From: JAJPXC01 sp964628905
GTDB lineage: Bacteria > Bacteroidota > Bacteroidia > Bacteroidales > Muribaculaceae
Assembly (NCBI GenBank): GCA_964628905.1
Contig: CAZVNS010000005.1
Coordinates: forward strand, 16,733-80,732
Reading direction: 5' to 3'
DNA: 64,000 bases
In this document: positions 43,181-49,955 of the stretch, in pieces
Numbering within the stretch: position 1 is the first letter of the stretch
Layout: every line of letters starts with the position of its first letter
Program-made: the position numbers and the translations under genes
The notes under the pieces: model-generated
The model's database searches: none
What the model was told of the DNA's origin: nothing
The model's input: only the letters and a program-made list of their open reading frames with translations

Positions 43181-44887
43181 ATGAAATTACATCCACTCAC
43201 AGCTGCCCTGCTGGCCACCGCCCTGAGCGTCAACGCCCAAACCACCGCTCCCAAGGCCGAGGTGCGCGCTGTGTGGCTCACCACCAACGGAGCCCTCGAC
43301 TGGCCTTCGACCTACAATGTCACCAAGCAGAAGAAGGAGCTCACCGATATGCTCGACCGTCTCGCTCAGGCCAACTTCAACACCATCCTCTTCCAGGTGC
43401 AGGCCAAGGGTGACGTGGCATGGAAATCAAATATCCAGCCGGCGATGCGCTATATCACCGGCGACGGCTCCAAAGGGCTGAGCTACGATGTGAGCCAGTT
43501 TGTGATCGATGAGTGCCACAAGCGCGGTATGGAGTGTCACGCATGGATCGTGACATACCGTATCGGCACAGCAAATGAGGCCTCATACTATGCCAACAAC
43601 GCCGTAAAACATCCCTATAATGAGCATAGCGGATGGTGTCGACTATACAGCGGAGCATACTACCTCGACCCATGTCTGCCTGAGGTGCGTGAATACCTTG
43701 TAGAGCTTTACCGCGAAATGCTCACCAACTACGACTTCGATGGCGTGAACTTTGACTACACACGCTATCCCGGCACTGACGGCTTCACCACCGACGAACG
43801 CTACTTCGCCCAGGATAAATACAACCCCGAGCATATCGCCAACATTGAGGACTGGCGCCGTTGGAATATCAACACCTTCATCGCCGACTTCTATGAGATG
43901 GCCAAGACCGTGCGCCCCGACGTAAAGGTGGGATGCGCCCCCTTCGGCACATACAAAAACGTACCCGGATATGGCAACACCACCGCATACGGGTCAGTCT
44001 ATCAGGACGCTGTGCAGTGGGCAACCTCAGGCCACATGGATATCGTGATACCCCAGATGTACTGGAACGAGCGCTACGGCTTCACTCCCAACATGGGCAC
44101 ATGGGTCAACGAGCTCCAAGGACATACGTTCGTGGTAGGTCTCGCACCTTATAAGATGACCGACACCAACGACTGGGACCCATCGGTGGTCTACGACCAG
44201 ATAGAGAAGATCCGCGCACGTGAGGGAGCCTCAGGAGCATGCTTCTTCCGCGCGGATCACGTCATAGGCTCCAACGCCCGCGTGCAGCAGCTCTACAGCG
44301 AGTTGTGCAACAACTATTACCGCTACCCCGCACACATCCCGCCGATCACCACATTGGAGCAAACCAAGCCCTCTGAGCCTGCCAATGTCAGCCAAGAATA
44401 TATCGACGGTCGACATGTGATCACCTGGGATGCAAATCCTGAAGCCGACCGAGTGCGCTACTACACAGTCTACTTGGCCGATGGCTCAACCGTCGACCTT
44501 GACGACCCCTCGAAGGTGGCAGCATGGCGCGTCAACGATAACAAGTTCGAATATTCGAGCGACAACCCTGACCTGCGCTTCGCCGTTACAGCCTTCGACC
44601 AAGGATATTACGAGAGCAACCCCTCGATGGCATCATCGTCGTCAGTTGATGGCCTGATAGCTCCGGAAGCCACCATCACCTACAGCCACTATCGCCTTGG
44701 GGTGGAGTCGGCCGGTCGCACCATCGGCTGCGTGGATATCTTCGCCATCAACGGCTCACACGTGATGAGTGTGCCTGTCAATGCCGAGAGCGTGGCCATA
44801 GAGTGCGGCGACATGTCCCGCGGAGTCTATATAGCCCGCATCACCTACGCCGACGGTGGTTCTCAGATGCTCAAAATTATCCGCTAA
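43181..44887 (+). CDS. Secreted GHL10-type (family 10-like) glycosyl hydrolase
   Basis: This 568-residue protein starts at ATG 43181, giving a signal peptide (MKLHPLTAALLATALSVNAQ); the earlier in-frame ATG at 43103 precedes the promoter. Residues 25-380 form a (beta/alpha)8 barrel of the GHL10/DUF4015 group: EVRAVWLTTNGALDWPS at the start, NTILFQVQAKGD, GMECHAWI, FDGVNFDYTRYPG and DIVIPQMYWNE. An Ig/FnIII-like domain covers about 400-490. The last 75 residues form a C-terminal sorting-type domain (VDIFAINGSHV, RGVYIARITY, MLKIIR). Related proteins act on cell-surface or host glycans. The exact substrate is not known from sequence. Confidence 0.82.
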   Translation: MKLHPLTAALLATALSVNAQTTAPKAEVRAVWLTTNGALDWPSTYNVTKQKKELTDMLDRLAQANFNTILFQVQAKGDVAWKSNIQPAMRYITGDGSKGLSYDVSQFVIDECHKRGMECHAWIVTYRIGTANEASYYANNAVKHPYNEHSGWCRLYSGAYYLDPCLPEVREYLVELYREMLTNYDFDGVNFDYTRYPGTDGFTTDERYFAQDKYNPEHIANIEDWRRWNINTFIADFYEMAKTVRPDVKVGCAPFGTYKNVPGYGNTTAYGSVYQDAVQWATSGHMDIVIPQMYWNERYGFTPNMGTWVNELQGHTFVVGLAPYKMTDTNDWDPSVVYDQIEKIRAREGASGACFFRADHVIGSNARVQQLYSELCNNYYRYPAHIPPITTLEQTKPSEPANVSQEYIDGRHVITWDANPEADRVRYYTVYLADGSTVDLDDPSKVAAWRVNDNKFEYSSDNPDLRFAVTAFDQGYYESNPSMASSSSVDGLIAPEATITYSHYRLGVESAGRTIGCVDIFAINGSHVMSVPVNAESVAIECGDMSRGVYIARITYADGGSQMLKIIR

Positions 44888-44888
44888 C

Positions 44889-44937
44889 TCACAACTCACA
44901 CAACTCATACAACTCTAAAAACTTAACAACTCAAAAT
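44889..44937 (+). repeat. 8-bp A-rich array before the DUF3127 gene
   Basis: Units ACTCACAA, CTCACACA, ACTCATAC, AACTCTAA, AAACTTAA and CAACTCAAAA fill the whole 50-bp gap between the GHL10 stop and the ATG at 44938. Confidence 0.85.
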
Positions 44938-45324
44938 ATGGAAATCACAGGACGCATCATCCTCGCACTCCCTGAAATCTCAGGAACTTCAAAAGCCGGC
45001 AACGCCTGGCACAAACGCGAATACGTGCTCGAGACACAAGAGCAATACCCCAAGAAAGTGCACTTCGACTTCTTTGGCGAACGTGCCGATCAGTACCCAC
45101 TGAATGTGGGCGACACTGTCAAGCTGTCGTTCGACATCGAGAGCCGTGAGTACAACGGCCGCTGGTTCACCTCAATCCGTGGTTGGAAGGCCGAGCCCGC
45201 TGTAGCCGGCGCACCCGCTGCCGCCGCCCCTGCAGCTCCTGTAGCTCCCGCCGTTGATCCCTTCGTCGCTGCCCCCGCACCGATGCAGGGTGCTCCCGCC
45301 TCCAACGACGATCTCCCCTTCTAA
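44938..45324 (+). CDS. DUF3127 protein with SSB-like acidic tip
   Basis: This 128-residue protein belongs to the Bacteroidetes DUF3127 family: MEITGRIILALPEISGTSKAG at the start, then EYVLETQEQYPKKVHFDFFG and YNGRWFTSIRGWK. The core (1-85) has the strand pattern of a small OB fold, though I cannot confirm this. Residues 86-120 are an Ala/Pro-rich flexible linker and the protein ends DDLPF. This is the same plan as single-stranded DNA-binding proteins, whose DDDIPF tip recruits repair and replication proteins. Function is inferred only. I chose ATG 44938 because the longer frame from 44803 overlaps the upstream gene and the repeat leader. Confidence 0.8.
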   Translation: MEITGRIILALPEISGTSKAGNAWHKREYVLETQEQYPKKVHFDFFGERADQYPLNVGDTVKLSFDIESREYNGRWFTSIRGWKAEPAVAGAPAAAAPAAPVAPAVDPFVAAPAPMQGAPASNDDLPF

Positions 45325-45335
45325 GCTTGACGCTT

Positions 45336-45374
45336 GGACGAGGAAGCACCCAGGGTGCGACCCTACTCGTTAGC
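45336..45374 (+). repeat. GGACGCACC-family element
   Basis: GGACGAGGAAGCACCCAGGG is followed by TGCGACCCTACTCGTTAGCG, which closely matches 9751-9769 (TGCGACCCTACCCGTTAACG). Confidence 0.65.
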
Positions 45375-45383
45375 GTACAACAC

Positions 45384-45419
45384 ATACCGCTTCCCATCCC
45401 CGGAAGCGGTATTTTTTTT
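45384..45419 (+). terminator. Terminator of the DUF3127 gene
   Basis: ATACCGCTTCC (45384-45394) pairs perfectly with GGAAGCGGTAT (45402-45412), followed by eight T. Confidence 0.92.
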
Positions 45420-45471
45420 GACAGACAAGTCCGACTCGTCTGATTTGTCTGACTCGTCCGACCCGGTCTGA
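45420..45471 (+). repeat. 9-bp GTCTGAC tandem array
   Basis: GACAGACAAGTCCGACTCG leads into units TCTGATTTG, TCTGACTCG and TCCGACCCG with 9-bp period, matching the array at 5884-5920. Confidence 0.75.
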
Positions 45472-45480
45472 TAAGATAGC

Positions 45481-45515
45481 AAAGGCTGCGATCCCCGGGG
45501 TGGGGCGCAGCCTTT
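45481..45515 (-). terminator. Terminator of gdhA
   Basis: AAAGGCTGCG (45481-45490) pairs perfectly with CGCAGCCTTT (45506-45515). On the minus strand the stem is followed by GCTATCTTATCAG, the same tail as after the terminator at 3535. Confidence 0.7.
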
Positions 45516-45577
45516 GGTGTGGTATGGAAAGTCCTTGCCTAAGGTGGCAAGGAAATTCCGGAAAGTGGGGGTAGGGG

Positions 45578-46915
45578 TTAGATAACGCCCTGGCCCATCA
45601 TTGCATTGGCAACCTTCATGAAGCCGGCGATGTTGGCGCCCTTCATGTAGTTGAGGTAGCCGTCGGGCTCCATCCCGTACTTCTCGCACTGCTCGTGGAT
45701 GGCACGCATGATGGTGTGGAGCTTCTCGTCGACTTCCTCCTCGCTCCACTGCAGGTGCATGGCGTTCTGGCTCATTTCGAGACCTGAAGTGGCCACACCG
45801 CCGGCGTTGACAGCCTTGCCGGGAGCGTAGATGGTGCGTGAGTTGATGAATGTGTCGATGGCCTCGGGGGTGCAACCCATGTTAGATACCTCGGCTACGA
45901 TGAGCACCTTGTTGTCGACCAGACGCTTGGCGTCCTCTTCGGCAACCTCGTTCTGGGTGGCGCAGGGGAGGGCGATGTCGACCTTCTGCTCCCAGGGCTT
46001 GCGGCCGGGGTAGAATGTGGCTGAGGGATACTTCTCGGCGTAGGGGGCTACGATATCCTCACCTGAGGCGCGGAGCTCGAGCATGTAGTCAATCTTCTCG
46101 CCGCTGATGCCGTCGGGATCGTAGATGTAGCCGTCGGGACCTGAGATGGTGACTACCTTACCGCCAAGCTCGGTGGCTTTGAGGGCTGCGCCCCAAGCTA
46201 CGTTGCCGAAGCCGGAGATTGCGATTGTCTTACCCTCGATGGTCTGGCCGATGCGTTTGAGCATGCTCTGCACGAAGTAGAGGGCGCCGTAGCCGGTAGC
46301 CTCGGGACGGATGCGAGAGCCGCCGAAGTCGAGGCCCTTGCCGGTGAATGTGCCGTTGTGCTCGTTGACAAGGCGCTTGTACATGCCGTACATGTAGCCC
46401 ACCTCACGGCCACCTACGCCGATATCGCCTGCGGGCACGTCGCGGTCGGGACCGAGGTTCTTCCACAAGCCGAGCATGAATGCCTGGCAGAAGCGCATGA
46501 TCTCACGGTCGCTCTTGCCGCGAGGTGAGAAGTCAGAGCCACCCTTAGCGCCGCCCATGGGGAGGGTAGTGAGGGCGTTCTTGAAGGTCTGCTCGAAGCC
46601 GAGGAACTTGAGGATTGACAGGTTGACTGAAGCGTGGAAGCGGATACCGCCCTTGTACGGGCCAATGGCGTTGTTGAACTGCACGCGGTAGCCTATGTTG
46701 TTCTGCACCTCGCCTTTATCGTCGATCCATGTCACGCGGAAGGTGACGATGCGGTCGGGCTCGACCATACGTTCTACGATTTTGTTTTTCTCAAATTCGG
46801 GGTGCTGGTTGTAAACGTCGTTGACTGACATAAGCACCTCGCGCACGGCTTGGAGGTACTCTTTCTCGCCCGGATGCTTTGCCTCGAGCTGAGACATGAT
46901 AGTGTTGATGTCCAT
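45578..46915 (-). CDS. gdhA: NADP-type glutamate dehydrogenase
   Basis: This 445-residue enzyme makes glutamate from 2-oxoglutarate and ammonia and is the main ammonia-assimilation route in many Bacteroidales. It contains the substrate-binding PMGGAKGGSDFSPRG (catalytic lysine in GGAKGG), FCQAFMLGLW, PAGDIGVGGREVGYM and the Rossmann motif AISGFGNVAWGAA (about residues 233-245). Length and the EKNKIVERMVEPDR segment fit the hexameric short type. It is flanked by terminators on both sides and has a likely promoter about 35 nt upstream. Confidence 0.95.
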   Translation of the reverse strand: MDINTIMSQLEAKHPGEKEYLQAVREVLMSVNDVYNQHPEFEKNKIVERMVEPDRIVTFRVTWIDDKGEVQNNIGYRVQFNNAIGPYKGGIRFHASVNLSILKFLGFEQTFKNALTTLPMGGAKGGSDFSPRGKSDREIMRFCQAFMLGLWKNLGPDRDVPAGDIGVGGREVGYMYGMYKRLVNEHNGTFTGKGLDFGGSRIRPEATGYGALYFVQSMLKRIGQTIEGKTIAISGFGNVAWGAALKATELGGKVVTISGPDGYIYDPDGISGEKIDYMLELRASGEDIVAPYAEKYPSATFYPGRKPWEQKVDIALPCATQNEVAEEDAKRLVDNKVLIVAEVSNMGCTPEAIDTFINSRTIYAPGKAVNAGGVATSGLEMSQNAMHLQWSEEEVDEKLHTIMRAIHEQCEKYGMEPDGYLNYMKGANIAGFMKVANAMMGQGVI

Positions 46916-46947
46916 AACTTGAATGGTGGATTTTGGTTAACGTGGGG

Positions 46948-46955
46948 CAAATATA
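46948..46955 (-). promoter_or_regulatory. -7 box for gdhA
   Basis: The minus-strand box TATATTTG lies about 33 nt before the gdhA start. A TTG lies 23 nt further upstream, which is longer than usual. Confidence 0.5.
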
Positions 46956-47019
46956 CACATTTTACATTTACGATGGTGCAATACTGTGCTAAATTTTTCC
47001 CATCAAAATTTCGCCAAAC

Positions 47020-47095
47020 AAAAAGCAGGGACGCACTCAGGTGCGTCCGGCTGATATTCAGTGGTCTAAAATTTCGGGGTGTGTCCCTGCTTTTT
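47020..47095 (-). terminator. Terminator of trxA with alternative inner hairpin
   Basis: AAAAAGCAGGGAC (47020-47032) pairs perfectly with GTCCCTGCTTTTT (47083-47095). A competing hairpin, GGACGCAC (47029-47036) with GTGCGTCC (47041-47048), uses four of the same bases, so the two cannot both form fully. On the minus strand a TTTTT tract follows. Confidence 0.7.
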
Positions 47096-47107
47096 CGAAG
47101 CAGGGCT

Positions 47108-47422
47108 TTACGAGTCGCTCTTGGTCTCTTCGTGTTCGTGGATTTTGGCTACGAGCAGCTCGGCTTGCTGTACGCCTACGGTGCGCCATACGGGCTGACC
47201 TTCCTTAAAGAGGATAAGTGTGGGCACTGACTGCACGCGGTACTGCGCTGCGAGTTCGCGGTTTTTGTCGATGTCCACTTTCATGATAGTGCCGTGGTCG
47301 CCGATGCGCTCTTTGACTTGCTCAAGGATAGGCGACTGCATCTTGCAAGGGCCACACCATGTGGCGAAGAAGTCGACCAATGTGGGCTTCTTGCTGTTGA
47401 TGAGATCTGAAAATTCGCTCAT
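47108..47422 (-). CDS. trxA: Thioredoxin
   Basis: This 104-residue cytoplasmic redox protein has the active site FFATWCGPCKMQSP (WCGPC at residues 22-26), KVDIDKN and the cis-proline SVPTLILF near residue 74. It has no signal peptide. The last ten residues are hydrophilic and acidic (HEHEETKSDS). It is transcribed divergently from dapA, with 186 bp between the start codons. Confidence 0.95.
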   Translation of the reverse strand: MSEFSDLINSKKPTLVDFFATWCGPCKMQSPILEQVKERIGDHGTIMKVDIDKNRELAAQYRVQSVPTLILFKEGQPVWRTVGVQQAELLVAKIHEHEETKSDS

Positions 47423-47482
47423 TTTGTATAGGGTTTTAAAGGATTTCGTTATAGTAATTCAACAATTCACCCCTCAGAATGG

Positions 47483-47514
47483 TTTGCTGATATAGGCAAT
47501 AAGTGTTATCTTTG
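47483..47514 (+). promoter_or_regulatory. Promoter for dapA
   Basis: TTTG (47483-47486), a 20-nt spacer and TATCTTTG (47507-47514) match the consensus fully. The leader that follows is filled with repeats. Confidence 0.8.
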
Positions 47515-47528
47515 CCTTGCTGATAGCG

Positions 47529-47600
47529 TCCTTAAGGTCATTAAAGTCCTTAACGACCTTAACTCAAAAACTTAAAAACTCAACAACTCAACAACTCAAC
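47529..47600 (+). repeat. 9-bp then 8-bp array in the dapA leader
   Basis: GTCCTTAAG, GTCATTAAA, GTCCTTAAC and GACCTTAAC (9-bp period) are followed by five units with CT every 8 bp (ACTCAAAA, ACTTAAAA, ACTCAACA twice, ACTCAACT). It ends 8 nt before the ATG at 47609. Confidence 0.88.
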
Positions 47601-47608
47601 TCCCCGAT

Positions 47609-48496
47609 ATGGCTCATTTTGATTTAAGAGGCGTAGGCGTAGCCTTGATAACGCCCTTTCGCGAAGACTTCTCGGTTGACTATGACGCACTTGCCCGACT
47701 GATTGAGTATCAGATAGGTAGCGCTGTCGACTACTTGGTGGTGCTGGGCACTACGGCCGAGGCAGCCACGCTGTCGCCGCGGGAGCGTGAGCAGGTGCGC
47801 GATTTCGTGGTTGAGAGAGTTGCGGGGCGAGTGCCATTGGTTGTGGGCATCGGAGGAAACAACACTGCTGCGGTGATTGAGGAGATAAGGTCGACCGATC
47901 TGCGGCCATTTCGAGCCATACTGTCGGTTACGCCCTACTACAACAAGCCATCGCAGGAGGGGCTGTATCAGCACTACGCCGCCATAGCCCGCGTCTCGGA
48001 GCTGCCGGTTATATTATATAATGTGCCCGGACGCACCGGGGTGAACATGTCGGCCGATACCACACTGAGGTTGCAGCGTGATTTCCCCAACATCATAGGG
48101 GTAAAGGAGGCGTCGGGCAACGTCAACCAGATGGATGCCATCATCAAGCGCAAGCGTCCTGACTTCTCGGTGATTTCGGGCGACGACGCTATAGCCTTCC
48201 CTTTGATTACGCTTGGAGCTGTGGGAGTGATATCTGTGATAGGCAACGCCTTTCCCCGCGAATTTGCCCGCATGGTGCGACTGGCGCTTCAGGGCGACTA
48301 TGCCGGGGCGCTGGATATCCATCATCGCTTCACTGAGCTGTTCAGCCTACTGTTTGTTGACGGCAATCCCGCCGGTGTTAAGTGCCTGCTGCACGACATG
48401 GGTTATATTGAGAATGTGCTTCGACTCCCCTTGGTGCCCACACGCATCGACACACGCTCGCAGATACACGAGGTATTGGCAGCGCTGAAAAAATAG
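47609..48496 (+). CDS. dapA: 4-hydroxy-tetrahydrodipicolinate synthase
   Basis: This 295-residue aldolase condenses pyruvate with aspartate semialdehyde in the lysine/diaminopimelate pathway. Landmarks are GTTAEAATLSPRE (residues 48-60), YNVPGRTG with the active-site tyrosine (near 135) and IGVKEASGN with the Schiff-base lysine (near 163). Length is typical. The dapF-dapL pair 1.5 kb downstream completes the aminotransferase variant of the pathway. A hairpin of the GGACG family follows the stop. Confidence 0.95.
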   Translation: MAHFDLRGVGVALITPFREDFSVDYDALARLIEYQIGSAVDYLVVLGTTAEAATLSPREREQVRDFVVERVAGRVPLVVGIGGNNTAAVIEEIRSTDLRPFRAILSVTPYYNKPSQEGLYQHYAAIARVSELPVILYNVPGRTGVNMSADTTLRLQRDFPNIIGVKEASGNVNQMDAIIKRKRPDFSVISGDDAIAFPLITLGAVGVISVIGNAFPREFARMVRLALQGDYAGALDIHHRFTELFSLLFVDGNPAGVKCLLHDMGYIENVLRLPLVPTRIDTRSQIHEVLAALKK

Positions 48497-48524
48497 CGGA
48501 CGCACCTGTTGAGAGGTACGTCCG
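48497..48524 (+). terminator. Hairpin after dapA
   Basis: CGGACGCACCT pairs with AGGTACGTCCG with one mismatch around a 6-nt loop; no T run follows. The arms match the GGACGCACC element family. Confidence 0.55.
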
Positions 48525-48547
48525 TATGGAGTTAGGTGTAGGTGTTG

Positions 48548-48826
48548 CTATTTGTGGCGCAGGCCCTTTATGACCTTGATCATTCGCCAGCCCAACACGG
48601 CGTAGTCTACGTAATTGAGCGCTCCGAGCATCTTGGATAGCATCGAGGCTCCCGATGAACGTTGTTTCATGGCGCTGGGCACAGTTTCAGACATTGACCG
48701 GCAGATGCGGTCCTTCTCGATTTCAATAGCCACAGCGGTAAGTGCGCGGCGGTAGCGAAGCTCGTCGAGGGTGTAACCTCGCCAGGGCTTTTGTTCGAGC
48801 TGATGATTTTTCAGTATGTCACTCAT
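48548..48826 (-). CDS. 92-residue hypothetical protein of an envelope cluster
   Basis: I do not recognise a named family. The protein is basic, has two short helical stretches (ALTAVAIEIEKDRI near residues 29-42; NYVDYAVLGWRMIKVIKGLRHK at the C-terminus) and no clear membrane segment, although the C-terminal helix is amphipathic. Its start overlaps the end of the upstream holin-like gene by 8 bp, so the two are translationally coupled. By position it corresponds to the small third gene of E. coli yqjD-yqjE-yqjK; sequence similarity to YqjK cannot be judged here. Confidence 0.65.
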   Translation of the reverse strand: MSDILKNHQLEQKPWRGYTLDELRYRRALTAVAIEIEKDRICRSMSETVPSAMKQRSSGASMLSKMLGALNYVDYAVLGWRMIKVIKGLRHK

Positions 48827-49187
48827 CTTGTGCGGAATTAGGGGGTGCTACAAACAGGGAGGAGAGGAAGCGAGCCAGCGGGTCGGTGAGCAAAGGCTTG
48901 CGGAATATTATCAGGCATGCTATGAGCAGCAGGTAGAAGCCGCCCATGATGAAGAAGCTCCAGTAGTCGGGGATGTGTTCGGTGAGCACTCGCCCAACGC
49001 CCAGGGTGACGAATATCAACACGCATACGCTCAAAATCAGCCCGATAAAAAACATGGCCACCACCGACATCAGCCGTGTCATCTTCTCGGCCAATGCCAT
49101 ACGGCCATTGTCGCAATAGAGTCGCAGCAGATGCCGTGACATGATCCATATTGACTGTAATACGTTTTGTTCCTGACTGTCTATCAT
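48819..49187 (-). CDS. Holin-like (YqjE/holin-X type) membrane protein
   Basis: This 122-residue protein has two membrane segments (about residues 38-62, MSVVAMFFIGLILSVCVLIF, and 75-95, FFIMGGFYLLLIACLII) separated by a short loop, with a charged N-terminal helix. This fits the 'phage holin family' PF07332/YqjE group, which in most bacteria is not a phage protein. It lies downstream of two YtxH-type genes and overlaps the 92-residue gene, an order like that of the stationary-phase yqjDEK operon of E. coli. Function is inferred. Confidence 0.7.
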   Translation of the reverse strand: MIDSQEQNVLQSIWIMSRHLLRLYCDNGRMALAEKMTRLMSVVAMFFIGLILSVCVLIFVTLGVGRVLTEHIPDYWSFFIMGGFYLLLIACLIIFRKPLLTDPLARFLSSLFVAPPNSAQDE

Positions 49188-49229
49188 AATGTGATTAGTT
49201 GAAACGTTGGGAAGAAGTGAGTAAAAGGA

Positions 49230-49289
49230 AGGCGTGAGTCGACAAGCTCGTAGGTAGCATGCTGTGCACCTGGCCGGTGACTCACGCCT
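49230..49289. other. Long-range inverted repeat between YtxH and holin-like genes
   Basis: AGGCGTGAGTC (49230-49240) and GACTCACGCCT (49279-49289) are perfect complements separated by 38 nt. It lies in the gap of the small envelope cluster and could be an attenuator or mRNA-processing structure. There is no T run, so it is not a standard terminator. Confidence 0.6.
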
Positions 49290-49345
49290 GAAAGAGGGTT
49301 GGTATAGAGTAGAAAATAGTGCAACCGCTTGAGGTGGTAACGGGG

Positions 49346-49554
49346 TTATTTGCCGGCGTTTTCCGCGATTTCCTTGAGCTCGTCGATTACTTCTTCGACT
49401 TTACTCTGCTTTTTGAGCAGGCCTTTTTGCGGAGGAGGTCAACGATGTCGCCACGGAGCTTAGTGCCCTTTTCGGGGGCGAAGAGCAGAGCAGAGCAAGC
49501 GCCTACGAGTGCGCCGCCGAGGAATGCGTAGAGGGGATATGCTTTATTACACAT
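49346..49554 (-). pseudogene. YtxH-domain small membrane protein with an apparent -1 frameshift
   Basis: Read from ATG 49554 the protein begins MCNKAYPLYAFLGGALVGA, one membrane segment, then the YtxH signature LLFAPEKGTKLRGDI. After LLRKK the frame runs into a stop at 49386 (55 residues). Moving to the -1 frame at the five-T run (A5 on the coding strand, 49424-49428) restores an uninterrupted YtxH-like tail, GLLKKQSKVEEVIDELKE, to a TAA at 49346 (about 69 residues in total). Either one A was lost from an A6 tract (mutation or sequencing error), or the AAA-AAG codons allow programmed -1 slippage. The neighbour at 49611 has the same family layout without the break. Confidence 0.75.
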
Positions 49555-49610
49555 AGTTGTAAGATTTTGATAAGTTTATGGTTATAAGGAAGGTGTGAAT
49601 ACGTAGGGCA

Positions 49611-49808
49611 TTACTTCTGCATCTGGCACTCGGTCTCCTCAACGATTTCGTCGAGTTGGGTGCGGTCGAGCTTGATACCTTTCTGTGCGAGGTAATTTTT
49701 GATTTTCTCACGGGTGTCAGTGCCTTTTTCAGGGGCAAAAAGCAAACCAAGGGCTGCGCCGGCTACGGCACCACCAACAACGGCCAAGATAATGTTCAGA
49801 CTTTTCAT
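49611..49808 (-). CDS. YtxH-domain small membrane protein
   Basis: This 65-residue protein starts at ATG 49808 (MKSLNIILAVVGGAVAGAAL). It has one glycine-rich membrane helix (residues 5-24), the signature LLFAPEKGTDTREKIK, and a short charged C-terminal helix ending in ECQMQK. YtxH proteins are small stress-associated membrane proteins of unknown action. It is the first gene of a four-gene minus-strand cluster and is a paralogue of the frameshifted gene 57 bp downstream. The cluster is divergent from dapF. Confidence 0.85.
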   Translation of the reverse strand: MKSLNIILAVVGGAVAGAALGLLFAPEKGTDTREKIKNYLAQKGIKLDRTQLDEIVEETECQMQK

Positions 49809-49918
49809 TTTCAAGATAGTTTTTAGAGCGTTAAAGAAATATTTTAACCTTATAACAAAGTCGCGGCGATTTTGTGCGATAGGGTGACGATTTTTTTTAC
49901 GGATTGCGCCAAAATGTC

Positions 49919-49926
49919 TACCTTTG
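49919..49926 (+). promoter_or_regulatory. -7 box for dapF-dapL
   Basis: TACCTTTG is a perfect -7 box 29 nt before the ATG at 49956; the -33 region is a T run rather than a clean TTTG. It excludes the longer in-frame start at 49872. Confidence 0.6.
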
Positions 49927-49955
49927 CGGTAAATCTTACACATTGTACTATTACT

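Noticed and set aside
44803..44937. Upstream start for the DUF3127 protein
   Set aside because: The extension overlaps the GHL10 gene and translates the 8-bp repeat array; the family starts at the ATG at 44938.
48819..49187. Prophage remnant suggested by the holin-like protein
   Set aside because: No other phage gene is nearby; YqjE/holin-X proteins are usual chromosomal genes and the neighbours are YtxH proteins.
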